Assembly (NCBI GenBank): GCA_947522735.1
Contig: CANNTZ010000006.1
Location: forward strand, 1-64,000
Source of the DNA: an uncultured Oscillospiraceae bacterium
GTDB lineage: Bacteria; Bacillota; Clostridia; Oscillospirales; Ruminococcaceae
Reading direction: 5' to 3'
Length of the DNA stretch: 64,000 nucleotides
Both the position numbers and the translations under genes were made by a program. Under the pieces are notes generated by a model. It made no database searches. It had not been told where the DNA came from and was given only the letters and a program-made list of their open reading frames with translations. Shown in pieces: positions 9,040 through 16,631 of the stretch. Each line of letters starts with the position of its first letter. Position 1 is the stretch's first letter.

Positions 9040-9582
9040 TCAGCTTATGCTCTCTCCCGTTTTTCGTGCTTTTTCCAGCGCCGGGTGACCGGCGATGTCT
9101 CCGGCGTCGTTCACGCCGCCCGCAAACACCGTCCCGGCGAGGCGGCATTTTTCGTAGCAGACAATCCAGCCGTTCAGCCCGTTTATCGCCCCGGAAGCCA
9201 CGCCGTCGCCGTCGTCAGCGGCGGTTGAAAGCAGATATATCTCGCGGAAGGCGTAATCGGAGGAAAACAGTGGGTTCGCGCGGTCGAGCAGAGTTTTCAT
9301 CTGGCCGCTCATCTCGTAATAATATATGGGCGTTGCAAAGACGACGACGTCGGAAACGCGCATGAGCTCGGCGATATCGACGGCATCGTCGCGTATCGCA
9401 CAGCGCCCGAGCGTCTGACATGACAGACAGCCCCTGCAAAAGGCGATGCTTTTGCCGCGGAGGGAGACGAGCTCGACGGAGTTTCCGGCGGCCCTGGCGC
9501 CCTCGGCAAACGCCGCCGCGAGAGTCTCGGAATTGCTGTGTTCGCGCAGGCTGGTGCTGATGATGAGAATTTTTTTAGCCAT
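9040..9582 (-). CDS. Flavodoxin-like NAD(P)H-dependent FMN reductase family protein
   Basis: A 180-residue protein with the flavodoxin fold. It begins KKILIISTSLREHSNSETL, the phosphate-binding loop for FMN, and has SDVVVFATPIYYYEMSGQMK, the second flavin loop of the iron-sulfur flavoprotein/NADPH-FMN-reductase group. CRGCLSCQ is typical of multimeric flavodoxin WrbA-like proteins and could support redox chemistry. The ribosome site GGAGGT lies 6 bases before the ATG. The physiological substrate cannot be told. It lies 242 bases upstream of the macrodomain gene, on the same strand. Confidence 0.85.
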   Translation of the reverse strand: MAKKILIISTSLREHSNSETLAAAFAEGARAAGNSVELVSLRGKSIAFCRGCLSCQTLGRCAIRDDAVDIAELMRVSDVVVFATPIYYYEMSGQMKTLLDRANPLFSSDYAFREIYLLSTAADDGDGVASGAINGLNGWIVCYEKCRLAGTVFAGGVNDAGDIAGHPALEKARKTGESIS

Positions 9583-9704
9583 GACTGACCTCCGTTAAGG
9601 CGGCGCGGCGGAAGAACGCTCCCGCAAAACGCCGCGGATATCTTTATATTTACGATACCATGTCCGGCGGCGGATGTCAAGCCCACGCGCCGGACAGCGC
9701 AGAA

Positions 9705-9737
9705 AAGGCGGTGCGCCCGCGTGGAGCGCACCGCCTT
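9705..9737 (-). terminator. Terminator of the aminotransferase operon
   Basis: A perfect 12-bp stem (9726-9737 with 9705-9716) with a 9-base loop; read on the minus strand it runs into TTTTCTG. The U-tract is short. It lies 27 bases after the end of the minus-strand aminotransferase gene. Confidence 0.7.
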
Positions 9738-9763
9738 AAAGGGGGAGGGAGATATCGATACCG

Positions 9764-10933
9764 TTATTTGCGGGCAGCCGCCTTACAGGCTTCGATGAGC
9801 TTGCTTATCTGCTCCTCGTCCCAGTCGGGATTGAGGGAGATATAGACGGTGCGGGAGAGGATGTCGTTGGTCTTGGGCAGACTGTTTTTGTCGTATTTGG
9901 TGAGGTTGAGCTTTGCGTTTTCGGCCATTTTGTACGGGTTGACGGCGTCGCAGTGACCGCCGCGGTGCTCAATGACCGGATCCCAGTTGTAGTAGACGTG
10001 CTTGCCGCTGTCGATGGGCAGCCAACCGCCGGGAACAGCCTCGGCAAACGCTCTCGCCTTGTCCTCGCAGCAGAAGCGGAAGGGCAGGGTGGTGCCGCAG
10101 TCGCCCTCGATATCGTGCGACGGAGCGAATTGGATACCGTCCACGCCCTCAAGCGCGTTCATGAGGGTTTTCTTTATGCGGCGCAGATCGGCAAGGATGC
10201 CGTCCATGCGCTGGAGCTGTACGCGCATGAAGGCGCCGAAGAGCTCGCCGACGCGCAGCTGAGTGCCGCAGAACACCGGCTCATGCAGGTCGCCGGCATA
10301 GGGACGGAAGCATGCGCCGCCGTCGTGATAGATGAGCGCGCGCTCGTAGATCTTGTCGCTGTTGGTGACGACCGCACCGCCCTCACCGAAGGAGATGACC
10401 TTGAAATAGTTGTAGCTGAACGCTCCGGCGTCTCCGATGCTGCCAAGGCGCTTGCCCTTGTAGCTGCCGCCGTCCGCCTGACAGGCGTCCTCGATTATCA
10501 TGATGCCGTGCTTGTCGGCGAGCGCCTTGAGACCGTCAAGGTTACAGGGGAAGCCGCAGATGTGAACCGGGGCGACGGCCTTGGTGTACTTGCTGATCTT
10601 CTTCTCAACGTCGGCGACGTCGATGGTGCAGGTCTCGTCGCACTCGGCGAGAACAGGAATAGCGCCGACGGCGAGAACCGCCATCGCTGTGGCCATAAAG
10701 GTGTAGCCCGGAACGATGACCTCGTCTCCGGGGCCGATGCCCGCGCCGACCATTGCGGCGATGAGAGCGCCGGTGCCGCCGGAGACCGCCAGCGCGTTCT
10801 TCACGCCGGTGACCGCAGCAAGCTCGCGCTCAAAGTGCTCGACTTCCTTCGCGCCGTCGTTGGAGCGGAAAAGCTGCTTACTGTCTATAACGCGTTTCAG
10901 GGCGTCAAGTTCTTCCTGACCCATTCTATACAT
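9764..10933 (-). CDS. DegT/DnrJ/EryC1/StrS-family PLP-dependent aminotransferase
   Basis: A 389-residue fold-type I enzyme that transfers an amino group, usually from Gln or Glu, to a keto-sugar or keto-cyclitol. The PLP pocket is visible: SGGTGAL (phosphate contacts, residues 51-57), ED149ACQ (pyridine-nitrogen Asp) and AFSYNYFK with likely Schiff-base Lys178, followed by GEGG. The ATG has GGAGG 9 bases upstream. It directly follows an inosose-dehydratase-like TIM-barrel gene on the same transcript, suggesting an amino-sugar or aminocyclitol step rather than surface-polysaccharide synthesis. No nucleotide-sugar genes lie nearby. The substrate is inferred only loosely. Confidence 0.88.
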   Translation of the reverse strand: MYRMGQEELDALKRVIDSKQLFRSNDGAKEVEHFERELAAVTGVKNALAVSGGTGALIAAMVGAGIGPGDEVIVPGYTFMATAMAVLAVGAIPVLAECDETCTIDVADVEKKISKYTKAVAPVHICGFPCNLDGLKALADKHGIMIIEDACQADGGSYKGKRLGSIGDAGAFSYNYFKVISFGEGGAVVTNSDKIYERALIYHDGGACFRPYAGDLHEPVFCGTQLRVGELFGAFMRVQLQRMDGILADLRRIKKTLMNALEGVDGIQFAPSHDIEGDCGTTLPFRFCCEDKARAFAEAVPGGWLPIDSGKHVYYNWDPVIEHRGGHCDAVNPYKMAENAKLNLTKYDKNSLPKTNDILSRTVYISLNPDWDEEQISKLIEACKAAARK

Positions 10934-10971
10934 TATGGATTACCTCCGTTTATCTGTTTTTGCGTTGCGGT

Positions 10972-11781
10972 TTACCAGTTCTCCTTGAGGAACTTCATGG
11001 TCATCTCGGAGCTGATCTTGTTGCTGAAACGGCTGCGGTCAAGCTCTGCACAGAGGAAGCCGTCGTAGTTGACGCTCTTGAGAACATTGAACACGCCCTT
11101 AAAGTCGACGTTGCCCTCGCCAAGCTCGCGGAAGTTGGAGTAGACCTCCTTGCCCTCCTCCATGCCCTCGGATTCGAGAGAGGTGTCGGTCTTGATGTCC
11201 TTGAGGTGGGTGAAGCCGACGCGATCCTTGTACTTTTCGATAATCTCAACAGGGTTGCCGCCGCCAGCGGTGATGTGAGCGGTGTCCGGGCAGAAGCCGA
11301 TCTCGTCAGGGTCGGTGTTTTGCAGGATAAAGTCGATGTCGCTGGGGATCATGCAGGTGGTATTATAGTGCGGATGCACGCAGGGACGAATTCCGTAGGG
11401 CTTGCAGATCTTACCGATTTTGGTGATGGTTTCGAGGGCGTAGCGAAGCTCCTCGTCGTTAGCGCTGCGTCCGAAAACGCCGCAGGCCTGAACGGTGATG
11501 AGCTTCATGCCGAACTCGAGCATAAAGGGGATCTTGGCCTCCACGTCGTCAAGGTCGTTTTCCTTGGTCCCGTTGAGATGAAAGTAAGCTCCGGTCGGGG
11601 CCACATCATATTTTGCAAGGATCTCGCGAAGCTCGGCCTTGTCGTCCTTGAAAACATCGATAAAGGGCTTGGTGCTCTCAAAATACTTGTAGCCGACCTC
11701 GGAGATCTCCTTGCATGCAGTGATTACACTCTCCTTATCTCCACCCCACTGCCAAATCGTATAAGCAAACTTTGCCGCCAT
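10972..11781 (-). CDS. Sugar phosphate isomerase/epimerase-type TIM barrel (inosose dehydratase-like)
   Basis: A 269-residue AP-endonuclease-2-type TIM barrel. Probable metal ligands are in CVHPHYNT, CPDTAH, FTHLKD and CAELDRSR, matching the His/Asp/His/Glu pattern of IolE, IolI and related keto-sugar isomerases. It has no signal peptide, so it is cytoplasmic. It is the first gene of a two-gene minus-strand operon; the aminotransferase begins 38 bases after its stop. Exact reaction unknown. Confidence 0.85.
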   Translation of the reverse strand: MAAKFAYTIWQWGGDKESVITACKEISEVGYKYFESTKPFIDVFKDDKAELREILAKYDVAPTGAYFHLNGTKENDLDDVEAKIPFMLEFGMKLITVQACGVFGRSANDEELRYALETITKIGKICKPYGIRPCVHPHYNTTCMIPSDIDFILQNTDPDEIGFCPDTAHITAGGGNPVEIIEKYKDRVGFTHLKDIKTDTSLESEGMEEGKEVYSNFRELGEGNVDFKGVFNVLKSVNYDGFLCAELDRSRFSNKISSEMTMKFLKENW

Positions 11782-11817
11782 TTGTATCGCTCCTTTTTAG
11801 TAATTTCTTTTGATTTA

Positions 11818-11847
11818 ATTATAATACATATATATAATTAAAGTCAA
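11818..11847 (-). promoter_or_regulatory. Promoter of the TIM-barrel/aminotransferase operon
   Basis: On the minus strand: TTGACT (11847-11842), 18-base AT-rich spacer, TATAAT (11823-11818). It lies 36 bases upstream of the ATG of the TIM-barrel gene. Confidence 0.8.
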
Positions 11848-12052
11848 GTGGAAAAACGCATTTTATATAAAAATTTTTGCGCGCAGAAAACGCTTTTGCG
11901 GCTGCCCTCAGCGTCCGCTGATGAGAGGCTTGCTTTGTGTCCGTTTCAGCATCACCGTTTTTTCGGAGGGGCTTTGTTTTGCCGTCCGTATCGCTTCGGC
12001 ACGCCGGACAAACCGATTTAGCCATTAGTAATATTTACATAGGAGGTTTGGT

Positions 12053-12070
12053 ATGATAAAATCAAATTAA
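12053..12070 (+). other. Possible five-codon leader ORF with a strong ribosome site
   Basis: AGGAGG at 12041-12046 is followed 6 bases later by an ATG and an open frame of only five codons (M-I-K-S-N, stop TAA at 12068-12070). It lies 49 bases upstream of the secreted-protein gene, which has its own ribosome site. It may be a translated leader or chance. Confidence 0.2.
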
Positions 12071-12119
12071 ACAGATTATCACGAGAGGTGAGGTCTGACA
12101 AAATTGTGAGGAGGATGTT

Positions 12120-12473
12120 ATGAAAAAGGTATTTGCAATGCTTTTGGCGGCAGTTGTGCTCTGCTCTGTGTTTGCTGTGACCGCACTTGCGGACAACAGC
12201 AATCAAAATCAGAACAGCCCAATTGATCCGAATCAGCCCCCGGTGATCATCGTTGATGGTGACAACGATGAGGACGATAACGAGGAGCTCGAGTCCAGAT
12301 GGGACGGCAGGAACCCCGAGGGCGACCGCGACACATGGGGACATGTCGGAATGACCGATAAGGAATCCCCCGCAACCGGCGACAGCCTTATCTTCCCGGC
12401 GGCGTTCGTTCTGCTCTCCGGAGCTGTGATTAGCGTCATAGCCATAAACGGTAAAAAGAAAAAGGGCAAATAA
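12120..12473 (+). CDS. Small secreted protein with sortase-like cell-wall anchor tail
   Basis: A 117-residue protein preceded by GAGGAGG. It has a clear signal peptide (residues 1-24, cleavage likely after ALA) and an Asn/Gln/Pro- and Asp/Glu-rich exported part of only about 58 residues. The C-terminus has the sorting architecture: SPATGD starting at residue 83, a hydrophobic helix, then KKKKGK. SPATGD departs from LPXTG but resembles the (N/S)PxTGD signals common in Oscillospiraceae. No sortase gene is in the window. The function is unknown; the short acidic exposed part makes it a spacer-like surface peptide. Confidence 0.8.
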   Translation: MKKVFAMLLAAVVLCSVFAVTALADNSNQNQNSPIDPNQPPVIIVDGDNDEDDNEELESRWDGRNPEGDRDTWGHVGMTDKESPATGDSLIFPAAFVLLSGAVISVIAINGKKKKGK

Positions 12474-12493
12474 TTAAGCTGTATAAAGCGCTT

Positions 12494-12525
12494 ATCCCCG
12501 AAAGAATGTCTTTCGGGGATTTTTT
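12494..12525 (+). terminator. Intrinsic terminator of the small surface-protein gene
   Basis: A perfect 12-bp stem (12494-12505 with 12509-12520), 3-base loop, then TTTTT. Textbook rho-independent terminator 20 bases after the stop codon. Confidence 0.95.
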
Positions 12526-12620
12526 GCGCCAATGGACGATATCGCGCCGCTGCGCGGATACCTGATTGATATACTAATCGCAATATAGCATTAGCGATAT
12601 ACAAATAGTATGCGAAGGGG

Positions 12621-13033
12621 GCGAAATTTGCAGCGTTCTGGCGTATGGCGCGGCGATTATCCGGCTAACCGGCATTTTCGGCGGTGCGATTGCGGCAAGA
12701 GCCAAGAGACGGCAAGAGCCAACGGATATCGTCGATTGTTATACTGTGAGTAATATATAATAGCAGAATATACAGAGCGGCGGCGAAAATTATCGAAAGG
12801 CAGAGAGTGATGAGAGGCTGGAGGACAAAAGAGGCGAAATTTGCAGCGTTTTGGCGCATGGTGCGGCGATTATTCGGCTAACCGGCATTTTCGGCGGTGC
12901 GATTGTGGCAAGAGCTAAGAGACGGCATGAGCCAACGGATATCGTCGATTGTTATACTGTGAGTAATATATAATAGCAGAATATACAGAGCGGCGGCGAA
13001 AATTATCGAAAGGCAGAGAGTGATGAGAGGCTG
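12621..13033. repeat. Tandem direct duplication of about 200 bp covering the flippase 3' end
   Basis: Copy 1 is 12621-12820 and copy 2 is 12834-13033; the period is 213 bases. I count seven mismatches, all within the first half, and the second half is identical. The repeat includes the last 50 or so codons of the minus-strand flippase gene plus about 44 bases beyond its stop. Confidence 0.95.
12665..12820 (-). pseudogene. Duplicated 3' fragment of the SpoVB/MATE-like flippase gene
   Basis: Read on the minus strand, this gives the same C-terminus as the intact gene, from PLITLCLSIIF to RTAENAG, with only LLPSLGSCR against LMPSLSSCH differing. An open frame continues upstream to 12859 through the repeat junction, but those 13 or so codons derive from downstream non-coding sequence, and no ribosome site was seen. 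It is a decaying duplication product, not a gene. Confidence 0.85.
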
Positions 13034-14440
13034 TGGAATAAAACGCGAGAGCAGCAGCGCAACGCCACAGGAGACGGCGGAGCAGAGCGCCGGAACCAGC
13101 AGCCAGCGGCTCAGTCGCAGCCGCACGCCGCTGACGCGAAGCAGCTTGCCAAGGCTGAGAGCGGCATTGAGCGCCGACCCGGAATAGATTATCATCACAT
13201 ACCCGGCAGTACCGGCGAAGGGCAGCAGCACAAGCACGAGCAGCGCGCGGAAAAACGCGTCGGCGGTGTTGAATTTGAGCGACGCCACCTGATGGCCGAG
13301 CGCCTTGAGCAGGCTGTCAACCACGAAATCGACGTAAAACAGCGGTATCACAGGCGAGAGAATGAATATGAAGCGCCCGGCCCCGGTGCCGGGATAGAGC
13401 AGCTCGCCGATGCGCCGCCCAAAGCAGGCAAAGACTCCGGAGGCAAGGATGGAATAGAGGAAAGTGGCGCGGAGCGCCTTGGCGGTCATTCCGGCGATGT
13501 GCCGCGGGTCGCCGGAGAGGTTGGCCTGAGCAACCTCCGGGACAAGCAGCAGCGCGAACGACGCGATGATTGACGACGGGAAAGCGAGCACCGGCAGCGC
13601 CATGCCCTTGACAAGACCGTACTGCGCGAGCGCGGCGGCTTGCGAAAGCCCATATAGCGCCAGCCCGCGCGGGATGAGCAGGTTTTCGACGGCGACGAGC
13701 GCCGAGCGGAGATATGCGCCGAGCGCAACCGGCACGGAAATCTTCAGGATGCTCCGCAGCAGCGCATGCGGTCGCAGCAGCGAGGGAGGCAGCCGGCAGC
13801 GGCGTTTGGCGGCGAGATAGGAGACGAGATAGAAGATAAAGGAGCACAGCTCCGAGGCGAGCGAGCCGAGAACAACGGCGCAGCAGGCGTGTTCGATATC
13901 TCCAGGGAGAACGGGCGTGATGAGCACGGCGGCAACGGAGATGCGCGCAAGCTGTTCGAGAGCGTCGCCGGCGACAGAGCGCAGCGCCCTGCGGGCGGCG
14001 ATGAAGTAGCCGCGCAGGCAGGCGCTCGAAGCGAGAAACGGCAACGACAGCGCAAAGGCTTTCAGCGAAAGCGCGGCGCGCAGGTCGCCGAGCAGACGTA
14101 TGGCGATTGGCTCTGCAAGGAAAAAGAGGACGGCGGACGCCGCAAGGCTGTAGACAAGCGAGAGCGCAGCGCAGCAGGCGACTGCGCGAAAGGGGCGCCG
14201 TCCGCGGGCGCAGGCGGTCGAAACGGCCATGGTGACGGCAAAGCTCAGCCCGGATATGGAAAAGGTGACGGCAAAGCCGTACACCGACGTGACGAGCTGA
14301 TACAGTCCGACGCCCTGTGGGCCAAGGCGGTTGGATATCCAGACGCCGAAAACGGTATCTATCAGCTTCAGGGCAAGTGTGGCTGCCGTGATGACGAGGG
14401 CGCTGAGAAAAAATTTCCGGCGCGGTGTGTTGGCGTTCGT
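12878..14440 (-). CDS. SpoVB/MATE-type polysaccharide flippase-like membrane protein with apparent ACG start
   Basis: A polytopic membrane protein of the MOP flippase superfamily (SpoVB, MurJ and polysaccharide transporters), about 520 residues if started at 14440. The conserved N-terminus is in frame upstream of the first GTG (14284): RRKFFLSALVITAATLALK, then NRLGPQGVGLYQL. Between the in-frame TGA and this segment there is no ATG, GTG or TTG. The only ribosome site, GGAGG at 14454-14450, is 9 bases before an ACG at 14440-14438, so I start there. An alternative is a true frameshift at the A3T6 run (14411-14416 region). Its 3' end is duplicated next door. Its substrate would be a lipid-linked glycan. 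Confidence 0.75.
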   Translation of the reverse strand, partial: TNANTPRRKFFLSALVITAATLALKLIDTVFGVWISNRLGPQGVGLYQLVTSVYGFAVTFSISGLSFAVTMAVSTACARGRRPFRAVACCAALSLVYSLAASAVLFFLAEPIAIRLLGDLRAALSLKAFALSLPFLASSACLRGYFIAARRALRSVAGDALEQLARISVAAVLITPVLPGDIEHACCAVVLGSLASELCSFIFYLVSYLAAKRRCRLPPSLLRPHALLRSILKISVPVALGAYLRSALVAVENLLIPRGLALYGLSQAAALAQYGLVKGMALPVLAFPSSIIASFALLLVPEVAQANLSGDPRHIAGMTAKALRATFLYSILASGVFACFGRRIGELLYPGTGAGRFIFILSPVIPLFYVDFVVDSLLKALGHQVASLKFNTADAFFRALLVLVLLPFAGTAGYVMIIYSGSALNAALSLGKLLRVSGVRLRLSRWLLVPALCSAVSCGVALLLSRFIPQPLITLCLSIIFAAALYILLLYITHSITIDDIRWLMPSLSSCHNRTAENAG

Positions 14441-14635
14441 GGCGCGTCACCTCCGGGTTAGGTTTATAATGTATATGCGCCCGCGTCTCCGCCTATGCCG
14501 CCCGCCTTTGGACATAACAAGGCCTCCCGCAGCGCCGCCATGTCCGGACGGTATACAGGGGTGCGGGAGAGCTCAGCAAGGAGATGCTCCGGCCAAAAGC
14601 GGCCGGAAAGGCCGATCGAAAGCCGGCGTCCGCGG

Positions 14636-15463
14636 TCAGCCGTTTTTCTGCGCGTAGAGGAACTCCGAGACGCCCTTGTGCGCAAACAGCAGCACGCAGC
14701 TTGCGGTGTAATAGAGCAGCAGCACCGCAAGAAGCACGATATATCCGGCGGAAAGCTCCGACGCTGCGGCTGCGATAACATACAACGTCGCTCCGGCGCT
14801 GATCGCTGACCCGGCCGCAAACAGCCACCGCACCTGCGTCACACCCATCACAAGACAGACGGACGCCACGAGATTTATGATGAGGGTAAAGAATGAAAAG
14901 GGACCGACGATTTGCGAGACGATTGTCATTACGACGTTCACTGCGGCGACGGTGAGAGTGATAGCTCGTCCCTGCGCGTAAAGGCGCTCGTGACGCTGCC
15001 TGTAAAGCTCAAATTCACGCGCCTTGTCCTCGGGCGGCTCGGGATCGAAGCGCCCGAAGCGCGGCTCCACGTCGTTTTGCGGCAGCGGGCGCCCGGAGGT
15101 GCTGGCGGAAAGGAGAGCCTCCAGCGCCTGAAGCGAGGTTATCGCGCCAAAATCGATATCGCGGACGGCTTCAAGCAGCGCAGCTTGCGCGGCAGCTTCC
15201 GCCTCGAGCCGCTCGCGATAGGCGTTCATCACCTGCTTTATCTTTTCCGGCTGGCGCTGCATTGTGCGTATCTCGTCGAGCGATAGTCCGGCGCGCCGCA
15301 GCCCGGCGGCGACCTTGAGCCGGGAGGCGTCGTTCGCGGAATAATCGCGGTAGACGCGCCCGTTGCTGCGCGTTGTTTTGGGCGAGATCAGCTTTTCCTC
15401 CTCGTAGTACCGGACGGTGCGCTCGGTCAACCCGGTCAGTGCGCAGACCTCTTTTATCTTCAT
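14636..15463 (-). CDS. MerR-family regulator with C-terminal membrane domain
   Basis: A 275-residue protein. Residues 1-70 are a MerR winged HTH (KEVCALTGLTERTVRYYEEE), followed by a helical linker with LSLDEIRTM. The usual short effector domain is replaced by about four predicted membrane helices at residues 165-270 (for example GPFSFFTLIINLVASVCLVMG). It would therefore bind DNA at the membrane and may sense an envelope-linked signal. No metal-binding cysteine cluster is seen. Its promoter has the 19-base spacer and central dyad of MerR-controlled promoters, so autoregulation is likely. The 195 bases between it and the flippase start hold no recognised feature. Confidence 0.88.
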   Translation of the reverse strand: MKIKEVCALTGLTERTVRYYEEEKLISPKTTRSNGRVYRDYSANDASRLKVAAGLRRAGLSLDEIRTMQRQPEKIKQVMNAYRERLEAEAAAQAALLEAVRDIDFGAITSLQALEALLSASTSGRPLPQNDVEPRFGRFDPEPPEDKAREFELYRQRHERLYAQGRAITLTVAAVNVVMTIVSQIVGPFSFFTLIINLVASVCLVMGVTQVRWLFAAGSAISAGATLYVIAAAASELSAGYIVLLAVLLLYYTASCVLLFAHKGVSEFLYAQKNG

Positions 15464-15495
15464 GTGTTCACGCTCCCTTGGCTTTTGTCGAGGCC

Positions 15496-15526
15496 ATTAT
15501 AGCATCTTACGCGGCGTAAGTGTCAA
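15496..15526 (-). promoter_or_regulatory. MerR-type promoter with 19-bp spacer and operator dyad
   Basis: On the minus strand: TTGACA (15526-15521), a spacer of exactly 19 bases, TATAAT (15501-15496). The spacer holds the inverted repeat CTTACG-CCG-CGTAAG (15520-15506). An over-long spacer with a central dyad is the hallmark of MerR-activated promoters, and it directly precedes the merR-like gene. Confidence 0.9.
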
Positions 15527-15554
15527 GCGTTTTTTGCAAAAAGACGTAAAAGGC

Positions 15555-16619
15555 TCAATTTTCTTCCGGGATGAGCATACGCGCGAGTAGCTGCGCCTGA
15601 AAGCGGTAGAGAAAATCGTTGGGGTGGTTGACGTTGTTGGTGGTGAGATCGATGAAGCGCTTGCGGGCGAGCAGCGCGCGGTGAAGCCCGGTCATATCGG
15701 CTACGGCGATGCCTCCTCCGAGAGAGGCGTCGGCGGCAAGGGCGTCCAGCGCCGCGCCGAAATACTGCTGGTTTCCCCAGAAGCGTGCGCGCGGGTCGTC
15801 TAAGAGGGGGTTTGGCAGCGTCGTTGCGACAAGGATGAACTCGCAGTCAGGAAATGCGGAGCGGGTGTTCACGATTACGCGCCGTATGTTCGCGGAGAAC
15901 CGCTCCGGAGTCTTGGCGCCGTCGTTCATGCCAAAGGCGACTATAAGCAGGCCGGGCGAGTGGGGAAGCACGTTCTCGGCAAGAGTGTCCACTGCCCAGG
16001 TTGATTCCATGCCTCCGACGGAGGGGTTGAAGTAACGGATATCGCCGCCGTAAAAGCGGAGCAGCTCATCGTAGAGCAGCACGCCGTAATCGGGCTGATA
16101 GGGCGGGATGTCGAGATCGCCCGTTGCGTTGGCGCGCGCGGATATGCTGTCTCCGAACAGCACGAGGTTGAGGGGAAGCTTTTCGCGCAGCGCCGCGACT
16201 GTCTTTGGCAGCAGCGCGCCCGCATACCGCGGACGCATACCCTCCCAATCGTTGACGCATTCGTAATCGACTCTTATCTGGTGCTGATGGAAGAACGGTC
16301 CCTCGAAAAAGAGGGCGTAGCCGGTGCGGGTGGGAAAGGTGTGGTTCGGGATGGGCTGCGGGGGATAGAGCATCTCCTGCGGAAACGCAAAGATGCGCGA
16401 ATACTGCGTCAGCACAAGCTCGCGGCCGTCGAGCGTCCAGTCGAGCCCCTCCTTATATTGTATCGTGCCGGTGCTGTCTGTGACGGAGAGTATACGGGTG
16501 GGCTTATAGAGCAGCGGCGCACGGGCGTTTCCCTCGCCGTCGAGCAGCATCGTCAGGTGCTCGTCGTATACGGCGTCTGTCTCCCAAAGGGGACGCATGA
16601 GCTTTTCTCTTTCAAGCAT
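15555..16619 (-). CDS. SGNH/GDSL hydrolase with N-terminal accessory domain
   Basis: A 354-residue protein, probably a carbohydrate esterase or deacetylase. Catalytic blocks are visible: FGDSIS (nucleophile Ser158), VGGMEST (Gly), FGMNDG (Asn232) and VNHPNDF (His332). Residues about 1-125 form a beta-rich domain before the hydrolase domain. No signal peptide, so it acts in the cytoplasm. The ATG lies 12 bases after the epimerase stop, in one operon. It may deacylate imported glycans, since LacZ is divergently encoded nearby. Confidence 0.88.
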   Translation of the reverse strand: MLEREKLMRPLWETDAVYDEHLTMLLDGEGNARAPLLYKPTRILSVTDSTGTIQYKEGLDWTLDGRELVLTQYSRIFAFPQEMLYPPQPIPNHTFPTRTGYALFFEGPFFHQHQIRVDYECVNDWEGMRPRYAGALLPKTVAALREKLPLNLVLFGDSISARANATGDLDIPPYQPDYGVLLYDELLRFYGGDIRYFNPSVGGMESTWAVDTLAENVLPHSPGLLIVAFGMNDGAKTPERFSANIRRVIVNTRSAFPDCEFILVATTLPNPLLDDPRARFWGNQQYFGAALDALAADASLGGGIAVADMTGLHRALLARKRFIDLTTNNVNHPNDFLYRFQAQLLARMLIPEEN

Positions 16620-16631
16620 GGCTTCGGCCTC

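Noticed and set aside
11819..12025. A 68-codon minus-strand frame upstream of the TIM-barrel promoter
   Set aside because: It overlaps the promoter of the operon and has no ribosome site. The CPACRSD motif is isolated.
14464..14635. Minus-strand stop-free segment between the MerR gene and the flippase, reading ELSRTPVYRPDMAALREALL
   Set aside because: It looks like a real C-terminus, but there is no start codon with ribosome site after the MerR stop, and the frame continues as a shadow inside the MerR gene.
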